Below are positions 10,948-21,874 of a DNA stretch of 64,000 nt, piece after piece. The notes under the pieces are model-generated. The model was not told where the DNA came from, made no database searches, and was given only the letters and a program-made list of their open reading frames with translations. This DNA is from Leucaena leucocephala (lineage: Eukaryota > Streptophyta > Magnoliopsida > Fabales > Fabaceae): contig CM073518.1 of assembly GCA_037074615.1 (NCBI GenBank), positions 10,292,001 to 10,356,000 of the forward strand. The letters run 5' to 3'. How positions within the stretch are numbered: the first letter of the stretch is position 1; every line of letters begins with the position of its first letter. A program made the translations under genes and the position numbers.

Positions 10948-13705
10948 TGTAACATCCCGATTTTTGGTCTAGGAGAACTGGGAAGTAGTCTGATATGGGC
11001 AGGCTGCTAAAACCGTAGTCCCAGGGTAGTAATCTGATATGGGCGGATCACTTACCTGTATTTTGTAGGATTCGAGGGATGAGCTAAGTCCTTCAGGATG
11101 TAAAGATGAGTTAAGTCTTTAACCTACAGAATCGGGACAGTTCGCCTAGGTTCAAAATGAGGAATGTGAGGAATATCCTAAGTCTTAAGCCTAGGAATTC
11201 TGCAGGAAGCTTAATATGGGCTGGCTCCTGTGTAAGATAACCTGATATGAGCGGGTTGTCGAGCTTTTCAATTAACGATGACTCCCGAAGAGTTTAGGGG
11301 ATTAGTTATTGAAAGAGAATTTCTAGAACTTAAGATGAAGGATAAGAAGATGAGAATAGATGCCAGAAAGAGAAATATAGGGGCAAAATCGTAATTATAG
11401 GAAAGATCGGGCTGGTAGCCGATGAGTACCATATTTTGCCAGAAAATAGAGAAAATTATGCTGATCATTTCACTGAACTGTGAAATGTGCATATGAGGTC
11501 TCTATGTGTATGAAAGAATTAGAAATATGACCAGGGGTAAAATGGTCATTTTGGAAAAGTGTACGCTTGAGTGCTTTTTCAGGCCAAAACAGCCCGGTCC
11601 GGATAAAATATCTGAAAATACAGGGAGATAGAGAAAAGGATTCCGGGTTGAATGAGGAGTCACGGAATTTTGATTTGAGGTCCCGATTTTTCTGTAAAAA
11701 TTCCGGAAGATGGGAATTTACAGTTATAATCGGTACAGAAAAAGCAGTCCCGATAGGGATGATCGGACTGTGGCCAGGGGACCGTATAGTGTTTCTAAGG
11801 CCTTTAGTGACACCAGGGAAGGCGCAGGCCCATTAGATCAGTCCAGTGGTAAAAGGGGCCGGTGTCCGGGAAAAAGGTGCGAAATGACGAAAATGCCCCT
11901 ATGTTATAGAACAGCTGAAGAATGAGTAAAGGGTATTTTGGTCATTGGGCTAAGGTTAGTAAGTCCAGACAGGGTATCTGGATAGTTGACCAGGGTCAAA
12001 GAATACTCTGGTAAGATGGGAAAAGATAATAATGCCCCTAGACCTAATAAAGTAAAGAAAAAGGAACCAAGGGCATTTTGGTAATTTGCCAAGGGGTGTT
12101 TCTTGGGAATCGTGCCATCAGAGTACTTGGGCTGGATCAGAGACCCAAGAGGATATTCCCAGGCCCAAAAACGTAGCCCATGGAGTATGTGGGAAAAAGT
12201 GGCATTAAAATACTATTTTAATGCTGTTTCAATAAAGTAAAGTTCCTCGGTCGGCACGATAACCGAGGAGGTGATCAGATAAAGTTCGGGACTTATCTGG
12301 ATAGCATTTGAAGGCGTGAAAGGTCCCTTCCAGGTGCCACATGGCGCAATCTGAGAGGCAGAAGAAAAGTTGAGGACACGTATTACGGTGCAAGACTCTG
12401 GACCGGTACTGGATTGGACTGAACTGCTGAGTCAGCTGATGAGGTGTCCAGGAATTGTGACATGTGAAGAATGTGGCGATGAGGTGTCCCGGTGAGGTGT
12501 CCTGGATGATGTCATGCATGATGCAGTAAAAAGAAATAAAGAAAAATAGGAAAATCCAGGAAAAATCAGGACCACATGTTCAGATGGCTTCAAAATTACA
12601 GAAATGCCATCCATTAAAGCTATAAATACCCCCTTCCCCTCCATTTTATGCATCCCACGTTTTTGGCAAGAAAAGAGAGAGAAAGAAGAGAGAGAAGGAG
12701 AAAGAAAGAAAGAAAGGAAGTTCTGGTGGAGTTGGAAGCAGTATAGAAGTTCTGGAGTTTTTCTTTTGAGGTAGTAACTAATCCTAGCTCTTATGTAATG
12801 TCTTTGTGATTTGTTGTGCTATTGTTTGGTTGGATTGTTGTCTTATATGTTATGCCTGAAGCTCTACTGCAATGCTATGATCATATGTTATTGAGTATGG
12901 AAGCACGCAGCATACTTATCTGTACACAATCACAAGCAAGCACTGTCACTCTGCATTACATATATTGTTATGATTATTACTACTGAGATTCCCCCGAATC
13001 TCATTCCCATATATAACATTACAGGGGAGGTTCTGTCAAAATAAAATCTGGAAATTTTAAGAGACGCCGTTATGCTGCCGAAATTCCGGCAAGGAAGCAG
13101 GAACAGGGAAAGGAACTGATACGTACTGTGTACGTAGTGCTGTCTAAGGAGGCTGGAAGTGAGTGGACCCAGCAGGTTCATCCAGTCTTTCCTGGGTACT
13201 ACGTAGAATGGTAGTTCTCATGAGGGAATTACCGAATCGGTACAACATCGGTTACTTTCTAAAGAAGAATTGTAGCAGTTATGCTGCCGGATTTTAGGCA
13301 GGAAAAGATGTAATAGAAATATGAGAATTCGCTGTATGCCTTGTTGTATGACATTTTATTATTTAATAATAAATGTTGTTTGGCATGTTCAATTTGTGAA
13401 TGGGGAATTAAGGGAGAAATTCGCAGGTCTTGAGGTAGCAGTGTTCTGACCTCAGTTTGACCTAGTAAACGGAGGAGTTTGGCTATGAAATTTGGTGAGC
13501 CAGTAGTACACATCTGGGGCATTCCGTGGATAGGTAATAAGCCTTATTTGGATGTGTAGAACGAGATTAATCAGTTTTCAAATTAAAGGTCCAGAATAAG
13601 GAACTTAAGAGTGAAATTTTGAATTTTTGGGCTTAAGTTAAGATATAATCAAGCTAATATCGCTTCCGTAAGTGTACTCTGAGGGGTCTAAGGGAGGATG
13701 TTTCA
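10948..13705 (+). mobile_element. Solo LTR I (family F/G), inserted in C1
   Basis: TGTAACATCCCGATTTTTGG...GGGAGGATGTTTCA, 2,758 bp, flanked on both sides by TSD CTTCT (10943-10947 and 13706-13710). C2 lacks it at the matching site, where sequence runs straight from one flank to the other (about 55080), confirming a clean insertion. TATAAATA at 12621-12628, a GA-rich leader at about 12668-12720 and the stem-loop GAGATTCCCCCGAATCTC at 12985-13002 are present. No interior, so it is a solo LTR from LTR-LTR recombination. Confidence 0.93.
12621..12628 (+). promoter_or_regulatory. TATA box of solo LTR I
   Basis: TATAAATACCCCC. The same TATA plus C-run is found in A1 (896-903), A2 (4237-4244), A3 (22768-22775) and L1 (47473-47480), and on the minus strand in the C, F, G and K LTRs, always followed by a GA-rich leader. 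Confidence 0.6.
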
Positions 13706-16018
13706 CTTCTCAGGCATACTTCTACAAAACTTTGAATCTCAGTACTCAGATTTAAACTTGGACTCCATCTTCGTTTAAGGGAAAGCTAAGTTCAGTCTGT
13801 AGACTAGAGGCTACCTGAGGAAAATCATTATAAAACAATTTCTCTGGGTCAGGTTATCAACTAGTGAAACTTCCTTACCTTAACTTCGTCTTTGGCATTC
13901 ATCTTCCCAAAGAGATACTACATCGTACTCATGTCTCATGGCTCATTACTTTCCTTAGGCTAGGTCTAACTGCGACCTCGGGATCTAACTACGATCAACC
14001 GTTAGCCTCTTCAGAATCTAACTGTGACTCTGGATCTGTTAGGATCTAACTGCGACCCTGGAGCCATGCTAGGATCTAACTGTGACCCTCCAGAATCTAA
14101 CTGCGATTCTGTTGTACTGTATATCTCCCGAAGATCTTAAACCAACAGACTAAGTTATAAGGTTAACTGCTTCCACCTGTTGATAACTCCATAAAAATTT
14201 TATAGCCTCACATCATTTACCCAGACTTTACTTACTTCTTCTCTTACTCAGGAGTTCCTTCTCATCTTTCTTACTTTACTGTGGCTTACCATTGGCTTGT
14301 GCCATCATGGTCTAACCACCTGCCATTGCATTCTACTGCTATGGCCTCATCATAACTCATCTGTGCTCTAACTGTGAACCATTTGAACTATGCTCCAACT
14401 GCGAGCATCCTGTATCAGATCCAACTCTTATCTGAAGAGTGATCTATACTCATCTGAATCTAGCTCTATCTGAGAGCCATCTGTTTCAGATCCAACTCTT
14501 ATCTGAAGAGTGATCTAAAAACAATCTCTTTACTCTTATCTGCTTTCTTTCTGTCTACCATTCCTTTCAACAGAAATGGTCCTGAGTACTATATTCATAA
14601 GTCTGCAGAATTACCCGAGTAACTTCAAACATATCTGAATATCATAACTTATTGTCCCATGAACTGAGACTATCTATCATCCTCAATACATATCTCATTA
14701 TATGTCATATGGTATGGGAGCAACATACTTTCTCATCTCATATATACTCTACCCTTCATGCACTGTAAAAGGGAGTATTCATTCATCATGGCATACTCTA
14801 GCATGCATGTCATCATATGACAATTGCAAGGAGATGCAACTATCATAACTTATGGCATCATAAGCCATATCATCATCATACTTTGCTCAACCATCCATCA
14901 GACTAACTAAACCTCAAGGCATATTTTATTTATCATATTGCCTATCATATCTTGGTCAGTCATCCTGAAACATCTGTCTATCTCAGGCTGCCACGCTACC
15001 CTCTTATTAGGGTACAGACTCAACCCTTCATCACTCTTTCTTACATAGGGGAGTCACTGTATCCCGTAATCTGTGGCTACCTTCTACTATCTCATTTCTT
15101 CTTTTGTCTATCTATCAGTCTCAGTCTATTCTTGACCAGACTGTGGTTCCTTATCGGCCTTTACTGTAACAGCCTAGAACCCCTTTACAAAGATATTATC
15201 CGCTTTCCCCTTAGGTAGGCTTGGTGCCCACATGAGGTCACGGTTTTGTTTTCCAGACACACGAGCCACAGCCCTTAAGCACCTGAAAACGCATCTTTCT
15301 CTTAATCCTAGCGAACTTCAGTCGCCTAGATCTCATTCATTATCTTTTACTATTATTTCTATTCTTTAGGGTACTCTACCCTAGATCTCTGTGATGGAAT
15401 CCCTCTGCTTAGGGAATTTTAACTCTTTACCTATTAACCATCACGTCCTTAGCCTTAGCCTTAGGCCATATCAAACATCATCACATCTCTAGCCTTTAGC
15501 TATGCCCTAGGATTACTCCGAGGCAAACTTCATACTAGCTATCCCATTCTAGCTCTCAGGTCTTTTATTCAACTAGGTTGAATAAGACTTTTACCATGTA
15601 GATCTACTCCTCGTAATCACATGGAGGATCTGTCTCATTCTAGCTATCTCATCTAGCTAGCTCATCTTAACTTATCATTATCATCCTTTGCGGCCTATCC
15701 TACCTAGCAAGGATGACTTGCTTATTGGAGTTGCCAACTTCCTCTATGCATGGCTTCTCCACTCAAGCTCTATGTTCATGCTTTGTGTTCACCTATCTTT
15801 TCCTTTACAACGAAACATGAACACCTCTTATTCCATCTAGGAGCTTTATCTCCACGGGCTCTTCTAAACCCATAATAGTCCCGATCTGAATCTTCTAATG
15901 TCATACCAGGACATCTCTGTCATTCCGTCGCGATATGAGTATTGGGTAATCGCTATTCATAGCCTCTATGATTCTTCATTACCCTTAACTCCTCACGACT
16001 TATCATTTCTATTCTTTA

Positions 16019-16385
16019 GTCGTGACCTACAGCTTCAGACGTCGCGTCCTTAACATTTTCTGTCTTCTAGTCGCGACCTAAATCTTCTGTCGTCGCGACC
16101 TTAACCTTTATACGTCGCGACTCAACTCCTCTACCGTCGCGACCAGGATATTTTCTCGTCGCGACTTATGTCTCTTCACGTCGCAACCATAGCCATTTCT
16201 AGTCGCGACATTAAACTTTTCTCGTCACAACCTTAGCTCTCTCTTAAATAACGTCGCGACCCAGGAACATACTCGCCGCGACCAAATCTTTCTGTGAATA
16301 ACCGTCGCGACCTATAAACTTAAGCGTCGCGCCTAAACCTCTCATTGAGGCTACCCGTCGCGACATAAACCACGTTAGTCGCGAC
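16019..16385. repeat. GTCGCGAC palindrome array, C1 interior (5' leader)
   Basis: Sixteen copies or near copies start at 16019, 16041, 16070, 16092, 16114, 16136, 16158, 16180, 16202, 16224, 16253, 16275, 16304, 16326, 16357 and 16378. Steps are 22 or 29 except the last two (31, 21). It sits just inside the primer site, in the transcribed leader of the element. Spacers are unrelated to those of the LTR array although the spacing rule is the same. Repeated in C2 at 57369-57735. Confidence 0.88.
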
Positions 16386-16508
16386 CGGAGTACTATTCTG
16401 TCGTACTCAAGGGCTAAATCAGAGCATCACTGAGCCAGAACCTTCTGTTCTGTGCCAGAATCTTATGCTCTGAACCAGAGTCCTTTCTGATTGGTGCCAG
16501 AACCTCTT

Positions 16509-16520
16509 GCTCTGATACCA
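16509..16520 (-). other. C1 primer binding site (tRNA-iMet)
   Basis: The minus strand reads TGGTATCAGAGC three bases inside the right LTR, the standard 12-base complement of the 3' end of initiator tRNA-Met. It fixes the minus orientation of C1. Confidence 0.9.
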
Positions 16521-17267
16521 AAATGAAACATCCTCCCATACAGCCCTCAGAGTACACTTGCGGAAGCTATACTAGCTCTTCTTCTGCCTAAACTCCGGCA
16601 GCATAACCGCTACACTTCATCTGTACAAAGAACTGAACCGTACTGATTCGGTAATTTCCTCATGAGAACTACCATTCTACGTAGTACCCAGGAAAGACTA
16701 GATGAACCGGCTAGGTCCACTCACTTCTAGCCTCCTTAGACAGCACTACGTACACAGTACTTATCATATACTGATGTTCAGTCTTTACTCCGGCAGCATA
16801 ACGGCGTCTCTTAGGATTCTCTAAATCCACTTCAGCATAACCTCCCTGTAATGGGTTATGGATGGGGATGAGATTCGGGGGAATCTCAGTAGCAACAATC
16901 ATAACAATATATGTAATGCAGTGTGACAGTGCTTGCTTGTGATTGTGTACAGATAAGTATGCTGTGTGCTTCCATGCTTAATAACATATGACCATAGCAT
17001 TACAGCAGAGCTTCAGACATAACATATAAGACAACAATCCAACCAAACAATAGCACATCAAATCACAAAGCCATTACATAGAAGCTAGAATTAGTTACTA
17101 CCTGGCTAGCTTAGCAGAACCTTACTATCTCTATTCTGCTTCCAGCTCCGCCAGAACTTCCTTACTTCCTTTTCTCCTTTCTCTCTTCCTTTCCTTCTCC
17201 TTCTCTCTCTTCTTTCTCTCTCATTCTCTCCTCCTCCGCGGGATGCAAATGGAATGGGGGAAGGGGG

Positions 17268-17275
17268 TATTTATA
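17268..17275 (-). promoter_or_regulatory. TATA box of the C1 5' LTR
   Basis: TATAAATA on the minus strand, followed by a C-run and a GA-rich leader. As this LTR is the 5' one, this is the likely promoter of C1. The matching sites are 8774-8781 in the 3' LTR and the same offsets in C2. Confidence 0.6.
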
Positions 17276-17855
17276 ATGGGGCTCAATGGCACAATCGTAA
17301 TTTCCAGGAACTTTGATCCTACGGTCCTGGTTTTTCCTGGATTTTCCTATTTTCTTTAATTCCTCATTTACTGCATCAGCGGGACAACTCACCATGCTGA
17401 CTCAGCGCCTCATTTTTCACATGCTTGAATTCCCGGGACACCTCAGCATGCTGACTCATCATGCTGACTCACCGGTCCAGTCTCTTGCCTCGTAATGCGT
17501 GCCCTCAACTTTATCTGCTTTCTGCAGACTAATGCCATGTGGCGACTGGAAGAGATCTTGCACGCTTCCCAATGCCACCCAGATAAGTCCCTGACTTTAT
17601 CTGATCATTCCCTCGGTTATCGTGCCTCCTCGATTTTTGTACCAACCGAGTAACTTTATTCTACTAAACCATTACTTTAATGCCATGTGGCATCTTGTGG
17701 GACCCATGAGTATACCTTATCAGTTTACTTCATGGTTTCCAGATAACCTTTCCTGTATCTGATATCCTACCTCCGGTCTATCTCCAACCGGGTAACTATC
17801 TCTCTTGGACCTTCACCACTCTTGGCCCGTACGCTTAGCGCCACTTTAGTCACTA

Positions 17856-18148
17856 GTCGCGACCTCAACATCATCTTGTCGCGACCTTACAATTCTGTGT
17901 ACATTAGTCGCGACCAAAACATCTTCTCGTCGCGACCAAAACATTCTATCGTCGCGACCACAACACATTTTAGTCGCGACCATAACACTTTTTAGTCGCG
18001 TCTAAGGCTTTCTGCCACTATTAGTCGCGATATCACTGCTTTCTAGTCGCGACCATACTTCTTTTACGTCGCGACCATAATGCTTTCTTGTCGTGTATAG
18101 CTCTTTCTGTAACCACTAGTCGCGACCATGCTTTACTCTAGTCGCGAC
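17856..18148. repeat. GTCGCGAC palindrome array, C1 5' LTR
   Basis: Same layout as 9362-9654. One copy differs from the 3' LTR by a CpG transition (GTCGTGTA against GTCGCGTA). It lies 5' of the TATA box on the element strand, in U3. Confidence 0.88.
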
Positions 18149-18439
18149 CAGAACGGTCAGCTCGTAACTCTTCAACCTTTGACCTTTACATCACCCCAAA
18201 TGGCCATTCTACCTCTTGGGACTTCAACTATTTGCACATAAGTTCCCGTACCTTTACTTACTCGCAGCTTAGTCCCTAAAAACTCTCTTATGTCTCTGGG
18301 ACTTCTGCTCAAAAGGGGTCTGGTAGCCTCTCATTCTCAGGCTATTTCCGTGTCTGAAGGCCTGAAAATTGGGATGTTACACATTACATACTGCATTTTT
18401 TTTTCTGACTTTCTGCAGGATTAGTCTCTGTGTCTTTGA

Positions 18440-18644
18440 GTCACGACCTTACCTGAACTGAGTCGCGACAATTACTCTTTATAACTTTTAGTCGCGACAT
18501 AAACCACTTTGAGTTGCGACCATATTGCTGTCTGTGACATCCGACTGCTCTCTGCGAAAACCAGTCGCGACATTTAAACCTTTTCGGCACGACTGCTGCT
18601 CTTTGTAATTTTGAGTCGCGACTAACATACACTTTTGTCGTGAC
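18440..18644. repeat. GTCGCGAC palindrome array, B leader before gag
   Basis: Copies or variants start at 18440, 18462, 18491, 18513, 18564, 18586, 18615 and 18637. Steps are 22,29,22,51,22,29,22; the 51 equals 22+29, and a decayed copy can be seen near 18535. It lies between C1 and the gag ATG, in the untranslated leader. Variants GTCACGAC, GTTGCGAC and GTCGTGAC fit CpG decay. Confidence 0.82.
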
Positions 18645-18725
18645 CTACTAAAAATTTGCTGCTGTGCAAATTCTGAACTGAATCTGACTGTTTGTATTAA
18701 TTACTCTTGACTGTTTATATATTGC

Positions 18726-20043
18726 ATGCGCAAGAGAACGGAAACATTAGTACCTTTTAAACCTGAAATTGAAAAGAGACTTAGGAAACTAAGGAGAGAA
18801 TTTAGGGAGTTTAGAGAAGAAGAAGCAAAATCTAGTTCCTCCTCTAGTATTCTAGAATCTGAAACTGAATTAAATATGGCTGATCATAATGGGCATAATG
18901 GGAATAGAGAAAATGAAATACCTATGAACGTTGAAGATAATAGAAGTGTTTGGGAAATTAATCATTCGCATGTGAATTATGATCCTAATGGTTTCTATGC
19001 TGAAGAGGCTAATTTTGAAATTAAAGGAGCTTTGATTGCAGCCTTACCTAAATTTCATGGTTTTATAGGAGAATGTCCACATAGGCATTTACAAACCATG
19101 CACATGATTTGTTCTTCAATGAAACCTCCAATTGCCACTTTGGATGATGTCTTGAGGAGGTGCTTTCATTTCTCTTTGGAAAGGAAGGCTAAGGAGTGGC
19201 TATACAATTTGCCAACTCATTTCTTCACTCTTACATGGGATCAGCTGAAGTCCACTTATCTTGAGCAGTTTTTCCTAGCCTCCAAGACTACTCGGATGAA
19301 GAAGGAGATCACTAATGTTATGCAACAGGATGGGGAGTCTTTGCACGAGTATTGGACAAGATTTATTAACATTTTGGCTCGATGCCCCCACCATAACATC
19401 ACTAAGGCTGATTTAGTAGACATCTTCTTTGATGGTCTACTACCCCACAATAAAGTATCCTTGAATGCTGCTGTGAACGGTTCATTGAGAGATAAGACCC
19501 TACAAGCAAGTTGGAATTTGTTCCAGAAAATGGCTAATGAGGACCATCAAACTAGAGATCCAAGAAGATTACCACCCTCATCTTCAGGTAGCTCTAATGC
19601 GATCTTAGCTGAGATTGCAGCCTTGGGAAATCGAATGGACAAGAGGATGAGTTTGATTGAAAGGGAGTTGCACTCCACAAAACAAATTCATGCAATGGAT
19701 ACCTCGCAAGCCCTAGTTACAGGATATGAATCATGTGGTTCAATGATGCATGCTACAAGTACATGTGATAGACAGTATGAGGAAGTTGCAGCTATGTATC
19801 AAGGGAGAGAGAATAACTTCCAGAAGAGAGACCCATACTCTAACACATAATCCTGGCTGGAGAGACCACCCAAATTTTAGGTGGGGGAGTGGAGAAAATA
19901 GATCTAATCAGTTTCAAGGAGGTGGTGCTTCCTCAAGCAACTACCAAGGTAATGTAATGTCTATGGTCCCCACACAACCTAATGCTTTAGTTCCTTCAAG
20001 ACCAGAAGAGACCTCTCAATTGTTAAAGAGTATGGCAGCATAA
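18726..20043 (+). pseudogene. Element B gag (Athila-type capsid), frameshifted
   Basis: Gag forms the particle that packages the retrotransposon RNA. The ATG at 18726 opens a 374-codon frame. A basic start of about 40 residues with coiled-coil character is followed by the retrotransposon gag domain at about residues 95-280; conserved pieces include EANFEIK, KAKEWLYNL, DGESLHEYW and CPHH. A zinc knuckle follows (SCGSMMHATSTC), but its first cysteine is Tyr (codon TAT, 19725-19727), which is what one G-to-A change in TGT would give. At about 19843 a small deletion ends the frame (TAA at 19848); the next part of the protein (motif NPGWRDHPNFRW) continues in another frame until an in-frame TAA at 20041-20043. 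Coding sequence then runs on at 20044. Athila group fits best. Confidence 0.88.
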
Positions 20044-21490
20044 ATGAGTAACATGGATGGTAGAATGACCAATATTGATCACAAGCTCAAAGAGAATGAT
20101 AGTCAGTTCACCTCCATAGCTTTAATTCTCCAAAGTATGCAGAAGGATAATGCAGATGTACACAGAAAACTTGAGGAGTTAAGTTGTAAGAATGAAGATA
20201 TCACAAGCCACTTAACTCAAGTTTCTAATACAGTGAGCGACATCCAAGGAAAGAATAGTGGAAGCATACCTTCGAACACTGTTATTAATCCAAGAGGGGT
20301 GAATGCCATATCTCTAAGAAGTGGAAGACAGGTGCATTTTAAGGAAGCTGATGCACCACAGGAAGATAAGGAAGAATCTGATTTTGAGAATTCACCACAG
20401 CCACAAATGAAAGTTAGGAATTCTGAAAGCATTAAAGAACAGCGGCTAATGAGCAAGAAGGCAACTCAAGAGGAGTGCTCCCAAGCACAAGTGGAGATGC
20501 AAGAGCTGCAGGAAGAAGCAACAATATTACCAAGTCCAGCATACAAAGGAAAGAAACCTGAGGAGAAGCTGGAGTCGAGCAAGCAAGGAGCCTCTTTGCA
20601 TACAGGTAAGGAGGTAAGTATAAAAGATCTCCCTTTTCTTAACTCTTATTTTGCTGGAAAGAAAAAGGTTGATCCTGATTTTGCAAAAGATGCTTACAAT
20701 CTGTTGAACAAACTGGAAATAAACATCCCTATGGTTGAATTCCTCAAGAGAAACCCTAAGTATGCAAAATTTTTAAAAGAATTGTGTGCTGATAAAAAGA
20801 AATTTAGGCCTCTTGAGAGAATTCAGGTGAGTGCTAATGTGTCATCCATTTTTAAAGCTGAACTACCGGTTAAGTGCCAAGACCCAGGCTCCTATACAAT
20901 CCCATGCACTATAGGAAATGTTCCTATTAAGGGATCATTGCTAGATCTAGGGGCGGCCATTAATGTAATGCCTTGGTCAGTTTATCAGGCTTTAGGTGTC
21001 AACAATCTGAGAGACACAAATGTAGTACTCCAACTAGCTAATAGGTCAATTAGGTATCCTAAGGGAATTCTTGAGGATATTCTAGTGCAGGTCAAAGACT
21101 TAGTGTTCCCAGCTACTTCCATGTTCTGGATATGTCTAATGAGCTAGTAAATGATAGCATTTTGATCCTTGGCCGACCTTTCCTCCAAACTTCCAAAACC
21201 ATCATTAGTATGAAGCATATCTCCATTACAATGGAAGTTGGAGAACATGTGGTAAGTTTTAACATGAATGAAGCGATGAGATATCCCTATGATAACTCTG
21301 CGTTTACTGCTTTAAATGCCATTGATTATGCTATTGAAGAAGTTAGGGATGAACATGAATTAAGTTTGCATGACGATGATAGAGATAATGCACTTGAAAA
21401 AGGTTTGTTGAGTGATTTTGCAGGATCCCAAGGTATTCTGGAAGATAAAAGACCAACAATCAAAGAAGGGTCAAGTTTTTGTGATAAAAA
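20044..21490 (+). pseudogene. Element B gag C-terminus and aspartic protease, frameshifted
   Basis: This continues the gag frame after a nonsense codon. A hydrophilic, Glu/Lys/Gln-rich linker of about 270 residues comes first. The retroviral-type aspartic protease follows: the active-site loop is LLDLGAAINVMP with Asp codon GAT at 20944-20946; the form D-L-G instead of D-S/T-G is usual in Athila elements. At about 21115 one base appears missing: the frame ends at 21147, while the expected continuation (VLDMSNELVNDS, then the second protease loop ILGRPFLQTS) reads in the frame starting at 21132. That frame runs to a TGA at 21495-21497 lying inside the first palindrome of the coding array. The protease would cut the polyprotein in the particle. 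Not functional as it stands. Confidence 0.85.
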
Positions 21491-21819
21491 GTCGTGACCC
21501 AATGACCTTAACGTCGCGACGCAACATCAGTTTGCAGTCTACTGTGAAGATAAGTCGAGACCAAATCAATTTAATATTGTGACACAAAACTCCAGAGATG
21601 ACCAGTCGTAATGCGAAGATAAAGGTGTCACGACTAAACCTCAATCTACAGAGGGGCAGCCTGTCTGTGAAGAGGAGTCGCGGCCAAATGGTTTACATGT
21701 CGCGACACAAAACTCCAGAGAACACAAGTAGCGACAGGATGAATATAAAGTCGCGACTAATAGCTCAAGAGATGCACTCTGTCAGAGTCAGTCATGACAA
21801 TACGCTGAAAGGTCGCGAC
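21491..21819 (+). repeat. GTCGCGAC array inside the B polyprotein region; encodes a peptide repeat
   Basis: Palindromes and variants start at 21491, 21513 and on to 21812, mostly 22 or 29 bp apart, some 41. Read in the same frame as the protease end before it and the RT part after it, the array gives repeated peptides of the form SRPN-x(3)-hydrophobic-V-T/AT-QNSR. It has four in-frame stops; two (21495 TGA, and TGA in the GTCATGAC copy at about 21792) are what CGA becomes when the palindrome loses a CpG. TCGCGA gives Ser-Arg in one phase and GTCGCGAC gives Val-Ala-Thr in the other. The A3 insertion follows at 21875; the 21820-21874 sequence continues the frame. Confidence 0.75.
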
Positions 21820-21874
21820 CATATATACCAGACGCATCTAATGAACTAAAAATTCCTTCAGATCACCTTCCCAC

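Larger units (their letters stand above)
9927..16508 (-). other. C1 interior, no protein genes
   Basis: Apart from solo LTR I (10948-13705) and the array at 16019-16385, the interior is AT-rich and non-coding. It holds low-order repeats: AGGATTCTCTTCTCTGCTTCT near 10863-10946, and a cluster of GATCTAACTGYGA words at about 13975-14115 and again at 14395-14515 (on the plus strand). No zinc knuckle, DSG, YxDD or DDE motif was found. Confidence 0.75.
8030..18381 (-). mobile_element. Element C1: non-coding LTR retrotransposon (LARD-like), inserted in B
   Basis: Two direct LTRs of 1,858 bp each (8030-9887, 16524-18381) with TSD CATTA at 8025-8029 and 18382-18386. Orientation is minus: the primer site lies beside the right LTR, the polypurine tract beside the left. 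I counted about ten differences between the LTRs, so insertion is recent. Without solo LTR I the interior is about 3.87 kb and shows no gag, protease, RT or integrase motif on either strand. Length and lack of coding match large retrotransposon derivatives. The FCGAGGACGAA-type DNA motif near the polypurine tract and the iMet primer site suggest descent from a Tekay/Del-type Ty3/gypsy element. Nearly identical to C2. Confidence 0.92.
16524..18381 (-). repeat. C1 5' LTR
   Basis: Same length (1,858 bp) and nearly the same sequence as 8030-9887. Stem-loop at 16870-16887, minus-strand TATAAATA at 17268-17275, palindrome array at 17856-18148 with the same 13-copy pattern. Differences from the other LTR are mostly C/T or G/A changes. 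Confidence 0.9.
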
